Shown piece after piece: positions 1-12,848 of a DNA stretch of 64,000 bases; the first letter of the stretch is position 1; every line of letters begins with the position of its first letter. Where the stretch lies: contig CAJNOI010000148.1 of assembly GCA_905250115.1 (NCBI GenBank), positions 62,001 to 126,000 on the forward strand, given 5' to 3'. Below the pieces are notes generated by a model. The model searched no databases and was not told where the DNA came from. It saw only the letters and a program-made list of their open reading frames with translations. The DNA comes from Adineta steineri. Its lineage: Eukaryota; Rotifera; Eurotatoria; Adinetida; Adinetidae. A program made the translations under genes and the position numbers.

Positions 1-3000
1 AATCCTTCACTTATTGTATATAGAAACAAGAGAGTGTCATTCTTTATCGCCTTACAATTAACCTCCTCATTCGACTTTGTTCATCAAAACGACCGACAGC
101 AGCCTTCACATACATACATATATAGATACATATTCACAAACGTATCAATAGCGATGCTAATTGAAAAATGTATCATCTAGAACGAGAGAAAAGAGCGAAT
201 TCATGTGTAACGAGAGAACGACGCAGTGGATGGATTACACAGACAGGCGCTAAATGGATTTTCAATCAGTAACAAGGAAAGAAGAAGATGATGGCGCTCG
301 TTCAATCAGTTAAAAAGAAACTCTCTATTTGTATTCAACACGTCACTATGATGTGACATTTCCCATGAAATAAAAGAGAGAGAGAGAAATGTTCATGTAA
401 CTCATTTGTGCTAATCGAATGTGTTTTAATATATATACACATAAGACTATTCTCTAGTGGGGTGGTACCCCAACGATTTCCTTCTTCTCTCTCTCCGGTA
501 CTGTCCAGACAATGGCGACTTTATTTTTCAATTGTTCAGTCGCAACACAATTGTCGTCTATTCTAAGCAGTTAAAAGAAAAAGAAAACGACGCACACACA
601 ACAATTAGAAAAAGTTGTTATTGTTACGACAACCAATGCTTACATATATATGTATATATGTATATATACATACATACTCAAATGAAGTCTTATGAACTAT
701 TAGACGAAAGAAGTGTGATGATGATGATGACCGAGACTTTAAGTGTCGAAACTATATAAGAGTCATACATGAAATTCAATTGAATGAAAATAAAGAAGAT
801 GAAATCATAGAAAACTATGTATGTTTTTGTTCAAAAGTAGAATAGAAAAAGAAAGGTGACGAGATAGATGTTTGTCAATGTTAAAAGAAAATGCATTAAC
901 GTGTGATTGATACCATTAAAAGATAATATTTATAAAGTGTTATTTCACATTTTAATGCTACATTTTTTCAATTTGTTAATTTTCATTTATAAACATTTCC
1001 TGTTTTTCTTAAAGATTTAATTTTACCAATGTGATAAAGACAAAGTAAAAATGTTCAAGTACTGTACGTACTCAATGTACAGATGGTTCCCTTCCTTACT
1101 TACCTACTCAAGAGTGTGCGCACACCAGCTGTGTGTCGTTCATTGACACTCCATTAATGTCCTTCTTTCTCTCTCCTTCTCTTCGTCATTCAGTTAAACA
1201 GAAATGAAGAAGACAAAGATTCACAAATCTCTTCCTCTTTCTTTTTTTTATTCTCGACCTACGGTCATTTGTATATATATATATGTATGTGGCAAAATCA
1301 ATTCACATTCCTAATCATATGTTATTGGTGATGACACGCGTACGATAGCATTCAGTTTGTTATTTTCTTACTGCTATGTTCATGCTGTCCATACATACAC
1401 ATCTGCAAATGTTCATCATTACATTCAGATAAAGCAGATTCACAATTAAGCTCTTGTTTTATCTCAAGGCTACTCTATATATTCTTATCGCAATCTTTGA
1501 CTACCACATGTATACCATGCGTGTTTTTTCAATAATGAAAATGATTGACAGATCTATTTCATCTTCTGAAAAAAAAGAAAAGAAAGAAAAAAACATCTTC
1601 TCTGGATAATTGAATTTTTGATTTGGATCAATTAAAAAAACTTCATCCAATGATTGGCATTTGATTAGATATCAACATTGTAATTATCACTGTATGTCGA
1701 ATGATTATACAAATATGTATATGAATGAATAAATGAATGAATGAATGAGGAGCCACACGTACAAGACAAACAATAGTTATACTAGTTCAAGATACCAAAT
1801 GTCATTCTATTCAATTACAACACATGCTCGACTCCGCCCCTATAGTTTTGCTTTCTATCTTTATATTCACATCTGCTTCTTGTCGCTAATCTTATGCAAT
1901 AATAACGAAAGAAGAAAACTCTTGTCAATGAGACAGATGTTTGAACGACAGCGATCATTAGGAGCAAAAAAAAAAGAGCGATATACATCAAACATAGGTG
2001 GTGATGGGAACAATCGAACAGCGTACACACGCACAGCCTGAAGCATTCTATATATTCTTTTTTTTTTGTTCATTTTCCTTTGGTGATGAAGACGGTAGTG
2101 GTGGCACCCACTTTCGGCACCTTTAACCTACAAAAGCAATAGTTAACTTTCACTTCTATTTATGTTTTTTTTATGATTACACTAGAATAGTAATAATAAA
2201 GCTAAAACTCTATTATTTCCCTCAAGCAATCATCAACGGCGACATTCAGATTTAAAGTAATAATCACTAACAATATATTGCATGTCACAGACGACAAAAG
2301 AAAGGTTAAATTTTAAATATATATAATTGAAAAAAGTATATATATCATTCAGTCTCTATGTACACATTGTAAGAAGCTCAATTTTGAATACTATCAGAGA
2401 CGTAAGGGGATCAATTTCATTTATATACACATAAGAGATATGTATGTACTTAACACTAAAAAAAGGTCAATTTCGACAGATTGCAACTCTCGCTCCTCAA
2501 TCAATCAGCTTAAAATACGAAAGATAAAGAATAGACAAAAGCAGACAGACAAAATATATAAAAGCAGATCTCAAGAGAATAGTGGTGTAGATGTCTGACT
2601 GTCACCTGTTTGATTGTGCATGCATAACGAGCGAATACTTACTCATCTTACTATATAACGAACGTACCGACAGGCAGACAGACAGACAGACCAGCATCAG
2701 ACATGCATGCCTGTACAGACTGATAGATTTCAAAGAATAACATACTGATGAACAATGTATTTTCTCGCTATTATAATAAAACATGACAGCATTATTTATA
2801 AAAAAAACAAAGAAATTTTTTTACATGCCAGATTATAAAGGTAGCACAACATCTGTCATTTATAGGATACTATCTTAGAATAATTATAAGAAAATGATGA
2901 TATATCTTATGTCAACTATTTTGTAACTTTCATATTAGATAATGATGAGAGAATACGAATGAAAATTAATTTTATTAGTGCTACTCTTTCATTCCCATAG

Positions 3001-3950
3001 GATAATATTAGTTGCGCATTATCTATTTTTCTTTTTTGAAGATAATCAATTATGACCAAAGAAGTGTGACTTTCTTGTATAGAAAATTTTATTCCACACT
3101 GTATTATCGACAATAATAAAAATGAAGATACAAAGTTTAATATACTTTTTTTCTTTTGTTGATGTTAAGTATTATGATTGTATGCATAGTAAATCGTTCG
3201 ATGTCTGATTAATCAAAGAGAAAGATAAAGTTACAAAAAATTGTAACATATGATTGAACTATTTGAAATTTCAATCGAAAGACTAATGAGTAAAATTACA
3301 GATATACAATCTCATTGTTCAAAGTAACAACTTGTTCAATGAAGTGGAAAAGAATATGAATATGAATAATGGACAAATCATTTATCATTTTACTTGGGCA
3401 ACAGATGACAATTCGATATTAAGAATAATATCAATCATTATTGTTTTTAATCAATTAACATAAAACGTATTGCGGGGTTCAGAGGAATGGGTGCATTATA
3501 TAAAATACAAAAATACACGTGATTGAAGAGCTTCACTGCGTATTAAAAACAAAATGTAGGTACGCAAAAGAAAAAAAAAGAAATAAACTGATGCGAACTT
3601 TTATGTAATGACAGAGTTATGTCCTAAAAAATAACAGGTACTTTTCAGCTGCATTAGTAACCTTGATAATGTTTATAATTGTTTTGTTTTTTTGTTTTTC
3701 TTCACTATATGAATGGATCGAAAGATTTATTCAAGGACATTTCTTTTAACTTTGCCATTTTATTCCAATAATGAAAACTTAAAAATAGGATATATTTTCG
3801 TCCTTGATAAAAAGGTTAAATAAAAAAGTACATGTATAATTAAATGAATAAGGTTGGCAACGGAATGTTTGGTTGGTGGACTATAAATGGGAGAGAAATA
3901 ACATCACAAACTTAACACAAGTATTGCAGATCCTTTATAAACGATAAAGA
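1..3950. other. AT-rich stretch without a recognisable gene
   Basis: I see no open frame with family resemblance on either strand. The short frames present (for example 457-759 plus, 1745-2041 plus, 2602-2784 minus) have low-complexity translations and overlap simple repeats. There is a TATATG/TACATA tract near 640-680, an AATG-type tetranucleotide run near 1720-1750, and a CAGA run near 2670-2692. A less AT-rich stretch at about 2083-2131 on the minus strand could be a short terminal exon, but I cannot connect it to anything. Confidence 0.6.
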
Positions 3951-5538
3951 ATGCTAAAAATTATTTTGATTTTATTTATTGGATTGACAAATCTACCAAA
4001 AACAAGTAAGAAAGTTTGTTCATACAATTATCAATAGTTTTCATAATAATTATGTAGCACCATGCGCATCTCAATGGAGCCAATGTGGTGGTATCGGCTA
4101 CTCAGGTGACACAAATTGTTGTGACCCAACAACAACATGCCAATACAGCAATCCATGGTATTCACAATGTTTAACGGGTCCAACAAATCCAACAACCACC
4201 ACCATCGCTACTACCACCACCAGTAATCCAGCTAATAGTGGTATAGAAATAATTATTATTTTTTAAAATATTAATAGTGAATAACTTCTTGATATAAATA
4301 GGTTGTGCCAATGCTTATAGCCAATGCGGAGGTCAAAATTGGCAAGGACCCGTATGTTGTATTGCTTCAACATGTAATCAGCTCAATCCTTATTATTCAC
4401 AGTGTCAACCAGGTACAACATCGCCACCAACTGCTAGTAGTACTGATTCCACAACTGTTTCAAGTACGACTCAAAGTACATCATCAACAACGCTTCCTCC
4501 TACTACTACCATTAGTACTACTGTTAGCACTTCCAGTTCATCAAGTTCTACCAGCTCAATAAATCGTTCGTAGATGAGCAAACATTTTGATTGTTTATGT
4601 ATCTCTTTCTAGAGGCTTGCAGTTTCATGTATCAACAATGTGGTGGAATTACTTGGAATGGTTTAACAACATGTTGCAGCGGAAGTGTGTGTACTTGTTT
4701 AAATGATTACTATTGGCAATGTTTACCACCAGGTCAATCATCATCTTGTTCTTCTTCAAATAACAACCCTAGTTCAACAGCAGCTTCGTCCTCATCATCA
4801 TCCTCCTCCTCCTCCTCCTCCTCCTCCTCATCATCGTCATCATCATCATCATCAGGAAATAATAATGGTCAAGCAGGTATCACTACTCGATATTGGGATT
4901 GTTGTAAAGCAAGTTGTTCATGGCCAGGCAAAGCGGCTGTAAGTAATCCAGTTCAAACATGTACATCACAAGGCGATGAAAATCCTGATTACAATGCTCA
5001 ATCAGCTTGTAATGGTGGTAATAGTTATATGTGTACTAATCAACAACCGTGGGCTGTTAGTCCGACTCTTTCATATGGTTTTGCTGCTGCTGATATTAGT
5101 GTAAGAGAGAACGAAAACATATAGAATACATGTATATAATTTTGTTATTTTTAGGGTCAAAGTGAAGCAACTTGGTGTTGTGCTTGCTATTCTTTGATAT
5201 TTACTTCAGGACCTGTTGCCGGTAAACAAATGATAGTTCAAGTAACAAATACAGGTGGTGATCTTGGTAATAATCAATTTGACATTCAAATACCTGGTGG
5301 TGGTTTTGGAATATATGATGCATGTACAAATCAATTTCCTGGTGGTAATTATTACTGGGGTGCACAATATGGTGGTGTTAGTTCACGAGATCAATGTTCT
5401 TCTTTACCAGCTGCGCTTCAAGCTGGTTGTTTCTGGCGTTTTGATTGGTTTCAAGGTGCAGATAACCCATCGATGACCTTCACAGAGGTTACCTGTCCAT
5501 CGGCAATTACCGATATAACTGGATGTGTAAGATCATAA
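3951..5538 (+). CDS. Secreted GH45 endoglucanase with three CBM1 cellulose-binding modules
   Basis: Predicted secreted endo-beta-1,4-glucanase that would cut cellulose outside the cell or in the gut. Five exons (3951-4005, 4058-4240, 4302-4565, 4613-5100, 5155-5538) give 457 residues. A hydrophobic signal peptide starts at the ATG at 3951. Three cysteine-rich CBM1 modules follow (QCGG cores, e.g. [13 protein letters not shown] and [12 protein letters not shown]), separated by Thr/Ser linkers, the last a long poly-Ser. The catalytic domain opens with [14 protein letters not shown], which carries the GH45 nucleophile Asp. FDWF near the C-terminus carries the second catalytic Asp. CBM1 is a fungal-type module, so horizontal acquisition is likely. 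The short introns match the host genes, which argues against contamination. Family assignment is firm; substrate is inferred. Confidence 0.93.
4789..4857 (+). repeat. Coding TCN trinucleotide repeat (poly-Ser linker)
   Basis: A run of TCA/TCC/TCG codons inside exon 4 of the cellulase encodes the serine linker before the catalytic domain. It is an in-frame microsatellite, so linker length may vary between alleles. Confidence 0.9.
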
Positions 5539-6714
5539 ACGAATACAACAAATATTTTTTCAAAGACATAAATATATTATATATTAGTTCTTTCAGAATG
5601 TAGAAATGCAGAATCTCTAATGACAAATACAAATATTTTGAAATTCAATATTTCCACAAAAAAAAACTTTTCTGAAGAATCAGAAAGATTCTGCATTTTT
5701 AATAAATAGTATTTTATACTAACCGAAATTAGTTCTACTAACTTAAATTGATTTATTTTAATAAATAAAAGTGTTTATCAACATGTCATGTAATTTTAAA
5801 GTAAATTGATCATATAAATATTAATAATGAATAGAGATGGTTTTTGTCCATCAGAAGACATCTGCTGTTCTCAAAACATAATATACCATCTTCGTGTGGT
5901 TATTGATACTAGATGGTTGTCGGTAGCAATTTGACTTAAATAATCGAGACAAAATTCATATCTGTTTTTATTTAATTTTCAGTTCTGTTCACAAGATCAG
6001 GTATTTTCTTACTGCTTTGAAGTATTGAAGGAAAACGCGAGTATTTATATAAGGAGAGAATAAACGAGGGAAAGAAGATGATGATGATATCTTCATTTAT
6101 TCTCAACTACACAATACCAAGTATTTATAAAAAATTTATACAATATCCTTGATCTCTGACTTGAAAAAAAAACATAGTTAAATAACATTATATAGTAAAT
6201 ATCATATGATGTGTATCTGTTCGCTTACAATTTGTTTTTATCAAATCAAACGTGTTCTCTCAAAAAACTTTCATTCTTCTATATTGTAGTTTTCGTTTGC
6301 TTATGACAAACGCGTTTATTTGTGTTGATAAGAATTGGTAAAAGAGATAAACAAAAGTTACCTCTTGCAAACACAGACAAATACAACGAACAGAGATAAA
6401 CAACGTGCATACAAAGAATTTATTTTCGTCTAACTTAGTCATTTTTATTGTCTCAAATCATCTTTTTCAAAGCATCTTATTGCACTTCGCTTCGTTTTCT
6501 ATGGTAAATTAATGATATTCAATCAGGATTTTATCTTTACATTAGGGTGTGGATGTCTCTTAGTTCACACCCTCACCTACACTCACACACACACCTTCAC
6601 TCACGCATCCATCCACACCCACACCCACACCCACACCCACCCCCTCAAGAGATGGTTTGTCTGCCTTTTTTTTGAATGAAAACTTGTGAATCTTTTCCAA
6701 TTTATATATAGATT
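5539..6714. other. Intergenic, no gene seen
   Basis: AT-rich spacer between the cellulase and the caspase-NHL gene. It holds one CA-rich palindromic repeat (6546-6655, listed separately) and a TATATATAG acceptor-like site three bases before the ATG at 6715. Confidence 0.7.
6546..6655. repeat. Telomere-like palindromic repeat, copy 1
   Basis: Begins with GGGTGTGGATG, contains CACACCC in the middle, and ends with a run of CCCACA hexamers before CCCCCTCAAG. It belongs to the dispersed family whose arms resemble TGTGGG repeats and whose edges often carry CTTGAG/CTCAAG. Confidence 0.75.
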
Positions 6715-9223
6715 ATGGCTTCCGGATTTCCATCATCAAATAACTCAGTTTATACAAAAAGAGCTCTTCTCATTGGCAATAATGAATACAAGAAAAATAG
6801 TCAACTTCAATATTGTATCAATGATGCTGAAGATCTTGCTAACAAATTATATAAAATTGACTTTGAAATCACAATTGGTATTAATTTGACATATGATCAG
6901 ATGAATACAATGATCAAAACGTTTATCGATAAAATAGATCAAGATGATCTTGTTCTTTTCTTTTTTGCGGGCCATGGATGTCAATGGAATCATCTAAATT
7001 TTCTCATCCCCATTGATGATGATGAAATCAAAACAAATACTGATTTGGAGTATCGAGCAATAAATGCTCAAGTTACGCTTGAAAAGATTATCAATTGTCG
7101 TCCATCAGCAGCTATATTTCTTCTTGATTGTTGTCGAAATAGTTTTGTATGCGAATCAACAAATTTTAATGGCCTTTCAAGTATGCAACCGATTGGTGAT
7201 TTATTTATTGGTTTTTCATGTACAGCAAATAAAGTTGCATTAGATAAATCAAAAAATGGTCGAAATGGTTTATTTACATCTCATCTTCTTCAACATATTA
7301 ATCAGCCGAATTTAACTATTGGTGAAATAATGTATGGTGTCTGTGATGGTATGATGAATGAAACAAATAATGATCAATGTCCATTTCGAGTATCTTCGCT
7401 TCGACGAAAAGTTTATTTAAATCAACAATTTCCAATTGGTGAGTCTGAAATAATTTTGAATCGCTATAAATATGAAAAAGATAAATCTTTTCTTAATATT
7501 AATTTGTTATATTTATACAAATTGTGCGAAGAAAAAAAGTTAAAATAATTTTGTATGATTATAAATAATGTTGTCAATTCTTCTCTCATCCATTTTATTC
7601 TCCTTTAGTGATATTGTTTTCGATATGAATAAGATTAATTCTTTATACTTCAACATCTATTTGAAAAATGATCAGAACTTTATGTTCTGTTTTCATCCTC
7701 ACAAAAAAAGATCTTCAACTTTGCTCTCATTCATCCGTAGAATTCATCAATCTTTTGTAATTATAAATGAAATTTATTTTTTTTGTTAAAATAAGACAAA
7801 ATCTATTCAAGTCTAAACTCTGTCTCGTTCATTTTTCATTCTTAACAATCTTTGTTAAACAAAAAATTAAAGTTGTGATAATGTTGTTGTAGAGTTTTTA
7901 TTGAAATGTTTATAGAATTTAGTTTAGTTGACCAGAAGTTTATAGAGCAAGAGATTTGTTTGTCAAATAAATAATAAAATTAGAAAATCTCAAAGAATAA
8001 AATATTCTTTTTCAGATAACTTCATTATGTTTGTCTCATCAGTTTTGGTTTACAATAAAAAGTATCATTCAGACTAAATTATTATTCCAACCTAGATTTA
8101 AATCGATAAACATTTAAATATTTTATTTCATCTTCTTTTTCTCAAAATACTAATTCAACAAAACAAATCCTCAGCATACATTTTTATACAAATCATCATT
8201 TGTATTATATTACATTTTAAAAAAACACTATTTTTATTCACATTTATTCATCAATTTCATTCAAATATAAATAAAATCTTTTTTCTTTTAGGACAACCAA
8301 CTCGTGTCAGTCCTATTTATACCAACACGAAATGGAAACAACATGGAATTACTATTGCTGGAGGAAATGACGTAGGCAATGACTCAAATCAACTCAATAG
8401 TCCTCAAGGTATCTATGTTGATGATGACCATCAAACTAGTTATATTGCTGAATATTGGAATCATCGTATTGTTGAATGGAAATATGGAGCAACGAATGGT
8501 GAAGTTGTTGCAGGTGGAAATGGATATGGAAATCGAAGTGATCAATTGAGTTTCCCAACAGATGTGATTGTTGATAAAAAGAATAATTCTCTCATCATTT
8601 GTGACTATGGAAACAGACGAGTGGTACGATGGCCTCGTCAAAATGGTAAAAATGGAGAAACAATCATTTCTGATATTGATTGCTATGGTCTAACAATAGA
8701 CAACAACGGAGATCTTTATGTCTCTGATTGTTCGAAGAATGAAGTAAGACGATGTAAACAAGGAGAGAAGAAGGGAACAATAGTAGCAGGTGGAAACCGA
8801 AAAGGAAATTATCTCGATCAACTCAATTATCCTACTTATATCTTTGTTGATGAAGATCATTCAATTTATGTGTCGGAAAATAACAGTCATCGTGTTACGA
8901 AATGGATGAAAGGTGCAGAAGAAGGTATTGTTGTTGCTGGTGGAAATCGTCAAGGGGAGAGTTCGAAGCAATTGTCTAATCCTTATGGAGTGACTGTTGA
9001 CCGCTTGGGTAATGTTTATGTGGTTGATTGTTACAATGATCGAATAATGCGTTGGTGTGAAGGATCTAAGGAAGGTAGTATTGTTGTTGGTGGAAATGGG
9101 CAAGGAGAACAACCAAATCAATTGAATTTTCCCAGAGGTTTATCATTTGATGTTGAAGGTAATCTTTATGTTGTCGATTATTGGAATCATCGAGTTCAAA
9201 AATTTGAAATTGGTTTGAATTAA
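6715..9223 (+). CDS. Caspase-like (C14) protease fused to a six-blade NHL propeller
   Basis: Two exons (6715-7438 and 8292-9223) with an 853-bp phase-1 intron give 551 residues. Residues about 15-240 are a caspase/metacaspase-type p20 domain: RALLIGNNEYKK strand, catalytic His in FFFAGHGCQW, catalytic Cys in LLDCCRNSF. The second exon encodes about six NHL repeats (for example YWNHRVQKF, and repeated VAGGNG-x-G-x-x-x-NQL), predicted to form a beta-propeller that binds a ligand or partner. An acceptor-like TATATATAG precedes the ATG, consistent with trans-splicing. No signal peptide is visible, so it is probably cytosolic. Protease activity and ligand are inferred. If the intron is retained, the frame ends at 7548 and gives a caspase-only protein of 277 residues. 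Confidence 0.88.
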
Positions 9224-10752
9224 ATTTGTTAGGATTGATGACGAAATTAATAATTAAATTTTTTTTGAAAATATTTTTGTTTATTTTGATCTAGAGCTAC
9301 ATAAATGTAAAAATTCGAATGGATTCTTGTTAATAATTAAATTAAGTTTGATTTATTGATTACTATTTCTTTCGAATTAATTTGTTAAAATAAATAAGAT
9401 TTTTATATTTTTGATTTTTAATAATAAAATAAAAGTTTGATTTTATTTTTTAATGTTATTGTAATCAATTTCATATTGTATTTTAATAAACGAAATTAAA
9501 TATTTTGATTAGATTGTGATACATATAGAAGTGAGTTTTAAATTCTACTGCTTGTGAATTTATTAAATCTGATGATATTATACGATGAATTTATGATTTA
9601 TGATTAAATAAAAAGAGTGAAAATATTTGAATGATGAATTGATCGATTTTATAATAAAATTAAGATTTAATGATATTATTGTTTGTGTCATTGAGATAAT
9701 AATGAAAAGAGAGATAATAGTGATGATGTTTTTATTAGTCAAATGTAAATAATAATTAGATGAGTTGTTCATAGAATTGATTTTGACAAATTTCAAATAA
9801 ATAAATAAATGAGACAGTTTATTTTCCTCATTCAAATGAAAGTAAAAAAGAGTTGTAAAATATATGAATAATTGTTATATTATTATTAAGATTTGTAAGG
9901 TGCAGACAATGCAAAAATCGAGTGAGATCTATTTTTGCTTTTTTCGTACATGAATCGATAGAGCGGTAGCTGTTTTCTAGTCAAAAACCACGAAATACCT
10001 AGAAAAACCTAATTTTTCCAAAAACCGGGTTTTTGACAAAATATGCAAAAATCACTATGTTTCTTTTCTTGAACTTTTAGAAAATATTATGTTCAGATTC
10101 AGCATCAGAAATTAATTGTAGAAAAGCTCTGAAATTAGGATTAACACAAAAATTATTTTTACAGCTGCACTTCTAATACCTTCCACTATAGTACTGATAG
10201 ATCGATCTAGCAAACCCATCCGATTTTTCTAGGGAAGTGAAAACGCCAATTTTTTTTTCGTTTGAATTCTCATACCAGCCCTCATAAAAGTATGGAGCGT
10301 TTTTATTTTGTTCTATTTTCACTATGGAGAAAAATTGGTTTTACCGAAGGTACAGGAAAATCGGGCAGGTCATTCAAATCGAATGAAAATTTGTTTACAA
10401 TGATAAAATTCAATACCAAACCGGATGCGCATGCTCTGAGAGCGTGGGTGTAGGTGGTATTCATGTCTTAATGTGATTCACACCCACACCCTCGATGTAT
10501 TAAAGCAATATATATTGCTGTTAGAACAGACTAGCGGATATGAATTTCCCTGCTCTTTATCTAATAAAATTCTTATTGTATTGAAAATGTATTCTACTAT
10601 ATGTCAAAAAGATAATTTAGTATCTTCTTTGCTGCAATTATATTATTGAAAGTCAAAAAAGAATAAAATATATTTCGTTGCGTATCTAATATAATAAGAA
10701 AACGCAAGTCATTCAAGATAATATTTTTAATTTTGTATAATTTGTTCAAACA
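9224..10752. other. Intergenic, possible transposon remnant
   Basis: No gene. The part from about 9895 to 10420 is less AT-rich than its surroundings and could be an old mobile-element or pseudogene fragment, but I could not match it to any protein. A telomere-like palindrome follows at 10431-10495. Confidence 0.5.
10431..10495. repeat. Telomere-like palindromic repeat, copy 2
   Basis: Left arm GAGAGCGTGGGTGTAGGTGG and right arm CACACCCACACCCTC are inverted copies around a spacer of about 25 bp. Confidence 0.75.
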
Positions 10753-11636
10753 ATGAATATTTCTAGTGAAGAATCAGTTTATAATGATAAATTCGTTCTT
10801 CATCGAGTTAAATTTATTATTTTAGTCAGTTTCCAAATTCTATCGATTATAATATCTCTTTTACTTTTCATATTTTCCATTACTTATCATACTCGTTCAA
10901 ATGTATATCAAAATCAAGCAATATTATTCTTATTAATTATCAGTTTTTTCCTTCTCTCCGCTGATTTACCAATGCCTATTCATTTTTATTTTTTCTTAAT
11001 TATGTTAATCCAACTACAGCAAGGTTTTGCACATGGTGGACATTTTTTGAATATAGTCTTAATTTAACAAGTGCACTTTTGACGGCTGTTATTTCTATTC
11101 AACGACATATACTTATATTTCAACCGTCTTTATTAAACATTTGTTTCATACGATTTCTATTGTGTCTTATTTATCCGATCATATTCTATATGGTCGTCAT
11201 TATATTCTATCCATGCGATGGTACTCAATGAAATTTCACAAATAATTTGTGTGGTTACACAAATTGTTATCTTATTTTATAATAAAATTCTAAGTATATT
11301 TGATGGGGGAATCAATAATGGTTTACTGATTGTTGTTATTATTTTGGCTAATATAATACTCGTCATACGAATCATCAACACATTTCTGTAAGAAAGCAGA
11401 GGCGTATGACATTACAATTACTTAGTATCTCTAGTCTTCTTATTGGACTTGGTCAACAACTAATCTCGACAACTTTCTTAGTTCAATTTCAATTTGTCTA
11501 TGATCTTGATCTGATTTATTTAGTTTGTCTCCTATTGCCACGGATTTGTATTCGATTGCTATCCGGATTTACTGTATTGAGGCGGGACCAATGGCACCAC
11601 ATGATAATACTTCATAATCGTATTAGACCTATGTAA
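10753..11636 (+). pseudogene. Broken seven-transmembrane receptor (bdelloid GPCR-like)
   Basis: The first frame (10753-11067) encodes an N-terminus plus hydrophobic segments. From about 11038 the coding potential moves to another frame, beginning WTFFEYSLNLTSALLTAVIS, then an in-frame TGA interrupts CDGTQ*NFTNNLCGY. Another shift occurs near 11390-11405 before the last frame (11406-11636), which reads QRRMTLQLLSISSLL and looks like TM6-TM7. At least two frameshifts and a stop make this a pseudogene. The order of hydrophobic segments, the Cys residues in the extracellular loop, and similarity in style to the intact receptor at 57665-58687 support the family. The ligand is unknown. Confidence 0.75.
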
Positions 11637-12848
11637 TACATCTACTTCAAAAATAATTCAGTAGTATTGAACTTATTTATAGTATACTAATACGGTGATA
11701 GAGGGTTACGTAAAATTACAAATGTATTCAAACAGTCTATTTTTATCTGTAACATATAAAAAATTCGTCAGGACACAGATTGTATTCTTACGAATTAAAA
11801 GAGTATTAAAATACTCTAAACACTACTGATGGAACTTGAAGATTGTTTTATGACAATTACATTTGAACATTGACTAAGTCATACTACTAATTAATCTGCA
11901 TTCATTCTTGTTTCTACGAATACGTTTACTTAAAGAATATTCGAAAATGAGTTTGTTTTTTCTAAGAAATATTACTACATCTGTCTAGTCGATGTGATTC
12001 ACTAATAATTTACTATAACAATCCTTTCAAGAAGACGTGCTAAACCTTGACAAAAGTATTTCCAACTTATATATATATATCTTAATGTAACCAGTATCTT
12101 TATCAACATAATTGAGAATAAATAAGACAATAAGCAATTGAGTTGTCATTAATAATAATTGTGAACACATCTTTATTTAATAATATCAGTATTTGAATGA
12201 TATTCAATTAACATTCGTCTTTAGTTTTAAAAGAGAAAAATAAATAATTACAAGTCGAATGAAAATTTTCAAATGACATCAAATTGATCTTTCTTTAATT
12301 TCATTGATTTTATTATTTTGGATAAAACAATTAATAATGAGCAATTCAACACTTCGAAATCATTTTTCTTTTCATTTTATTTTCTTCGAATTCAAGTCGA
12401 TTAATTTTAGATCAATCGTTTATTTAAACACATTTAATAAACGTCCTCGATAGAAGCTTAAGAAAAACTTTGATCATCATATTTAAGAGTATTCAATTGG
12501 CCAGTAAAGTAAAGAGAATTGAATAGAATAATGACATCTATTCAAAATTTTGATTTTGTTATTCAATGAAAATTAAAATGTTATTTCTACCGATCAACTC
12601 ATATAAAAGGCGAAAGCTCAATATAATGCTCGTAATTCATTTTCTTTAAAGAGAATTAGTTTTCATTCAATACCAGTGACTATTAAATTATTTTCATGTT
12701 GAAGATTTCTTATCTCTCGAAAAAAGGTTTTCTTCGTTCTTTTACTACCTACTGATATTTATCTACCTTGACTCATTTTCTTTTGTATAAATAAATACAC
12801 AGGCAGATTAAGAACAAATATTCATTTCTTTTTCAAATTCCCCAACAC
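11637..12848. other. Intergenic, no gene seen
   Basis: AT-rich spacer with only simple sequence. It contains the presumed promoter and 5' UTR of the B-box-NHL gene. I see no conserved element. Confidence 0.65.

Noticed and set aside
457-759. 100-residue frame as a gene
   Set aside because: It spans a TATATG repeat and an ATG run, has no domain, and shows no splice or homology support.
2083-2131. Short minus-strand terminal exon ending in KVGATTTVFITKGK
   Set aside because: The stretch looks coding-like and follows a TTTTGTAG acceptor, but no upstream exon or family could be identified, so I did not annotate it.
3951-5538. Cellulase as fungal contamination
   Set aside because: It lies on the same contig as animal genes, with the same AT-rich composition and the same kind of short introns.
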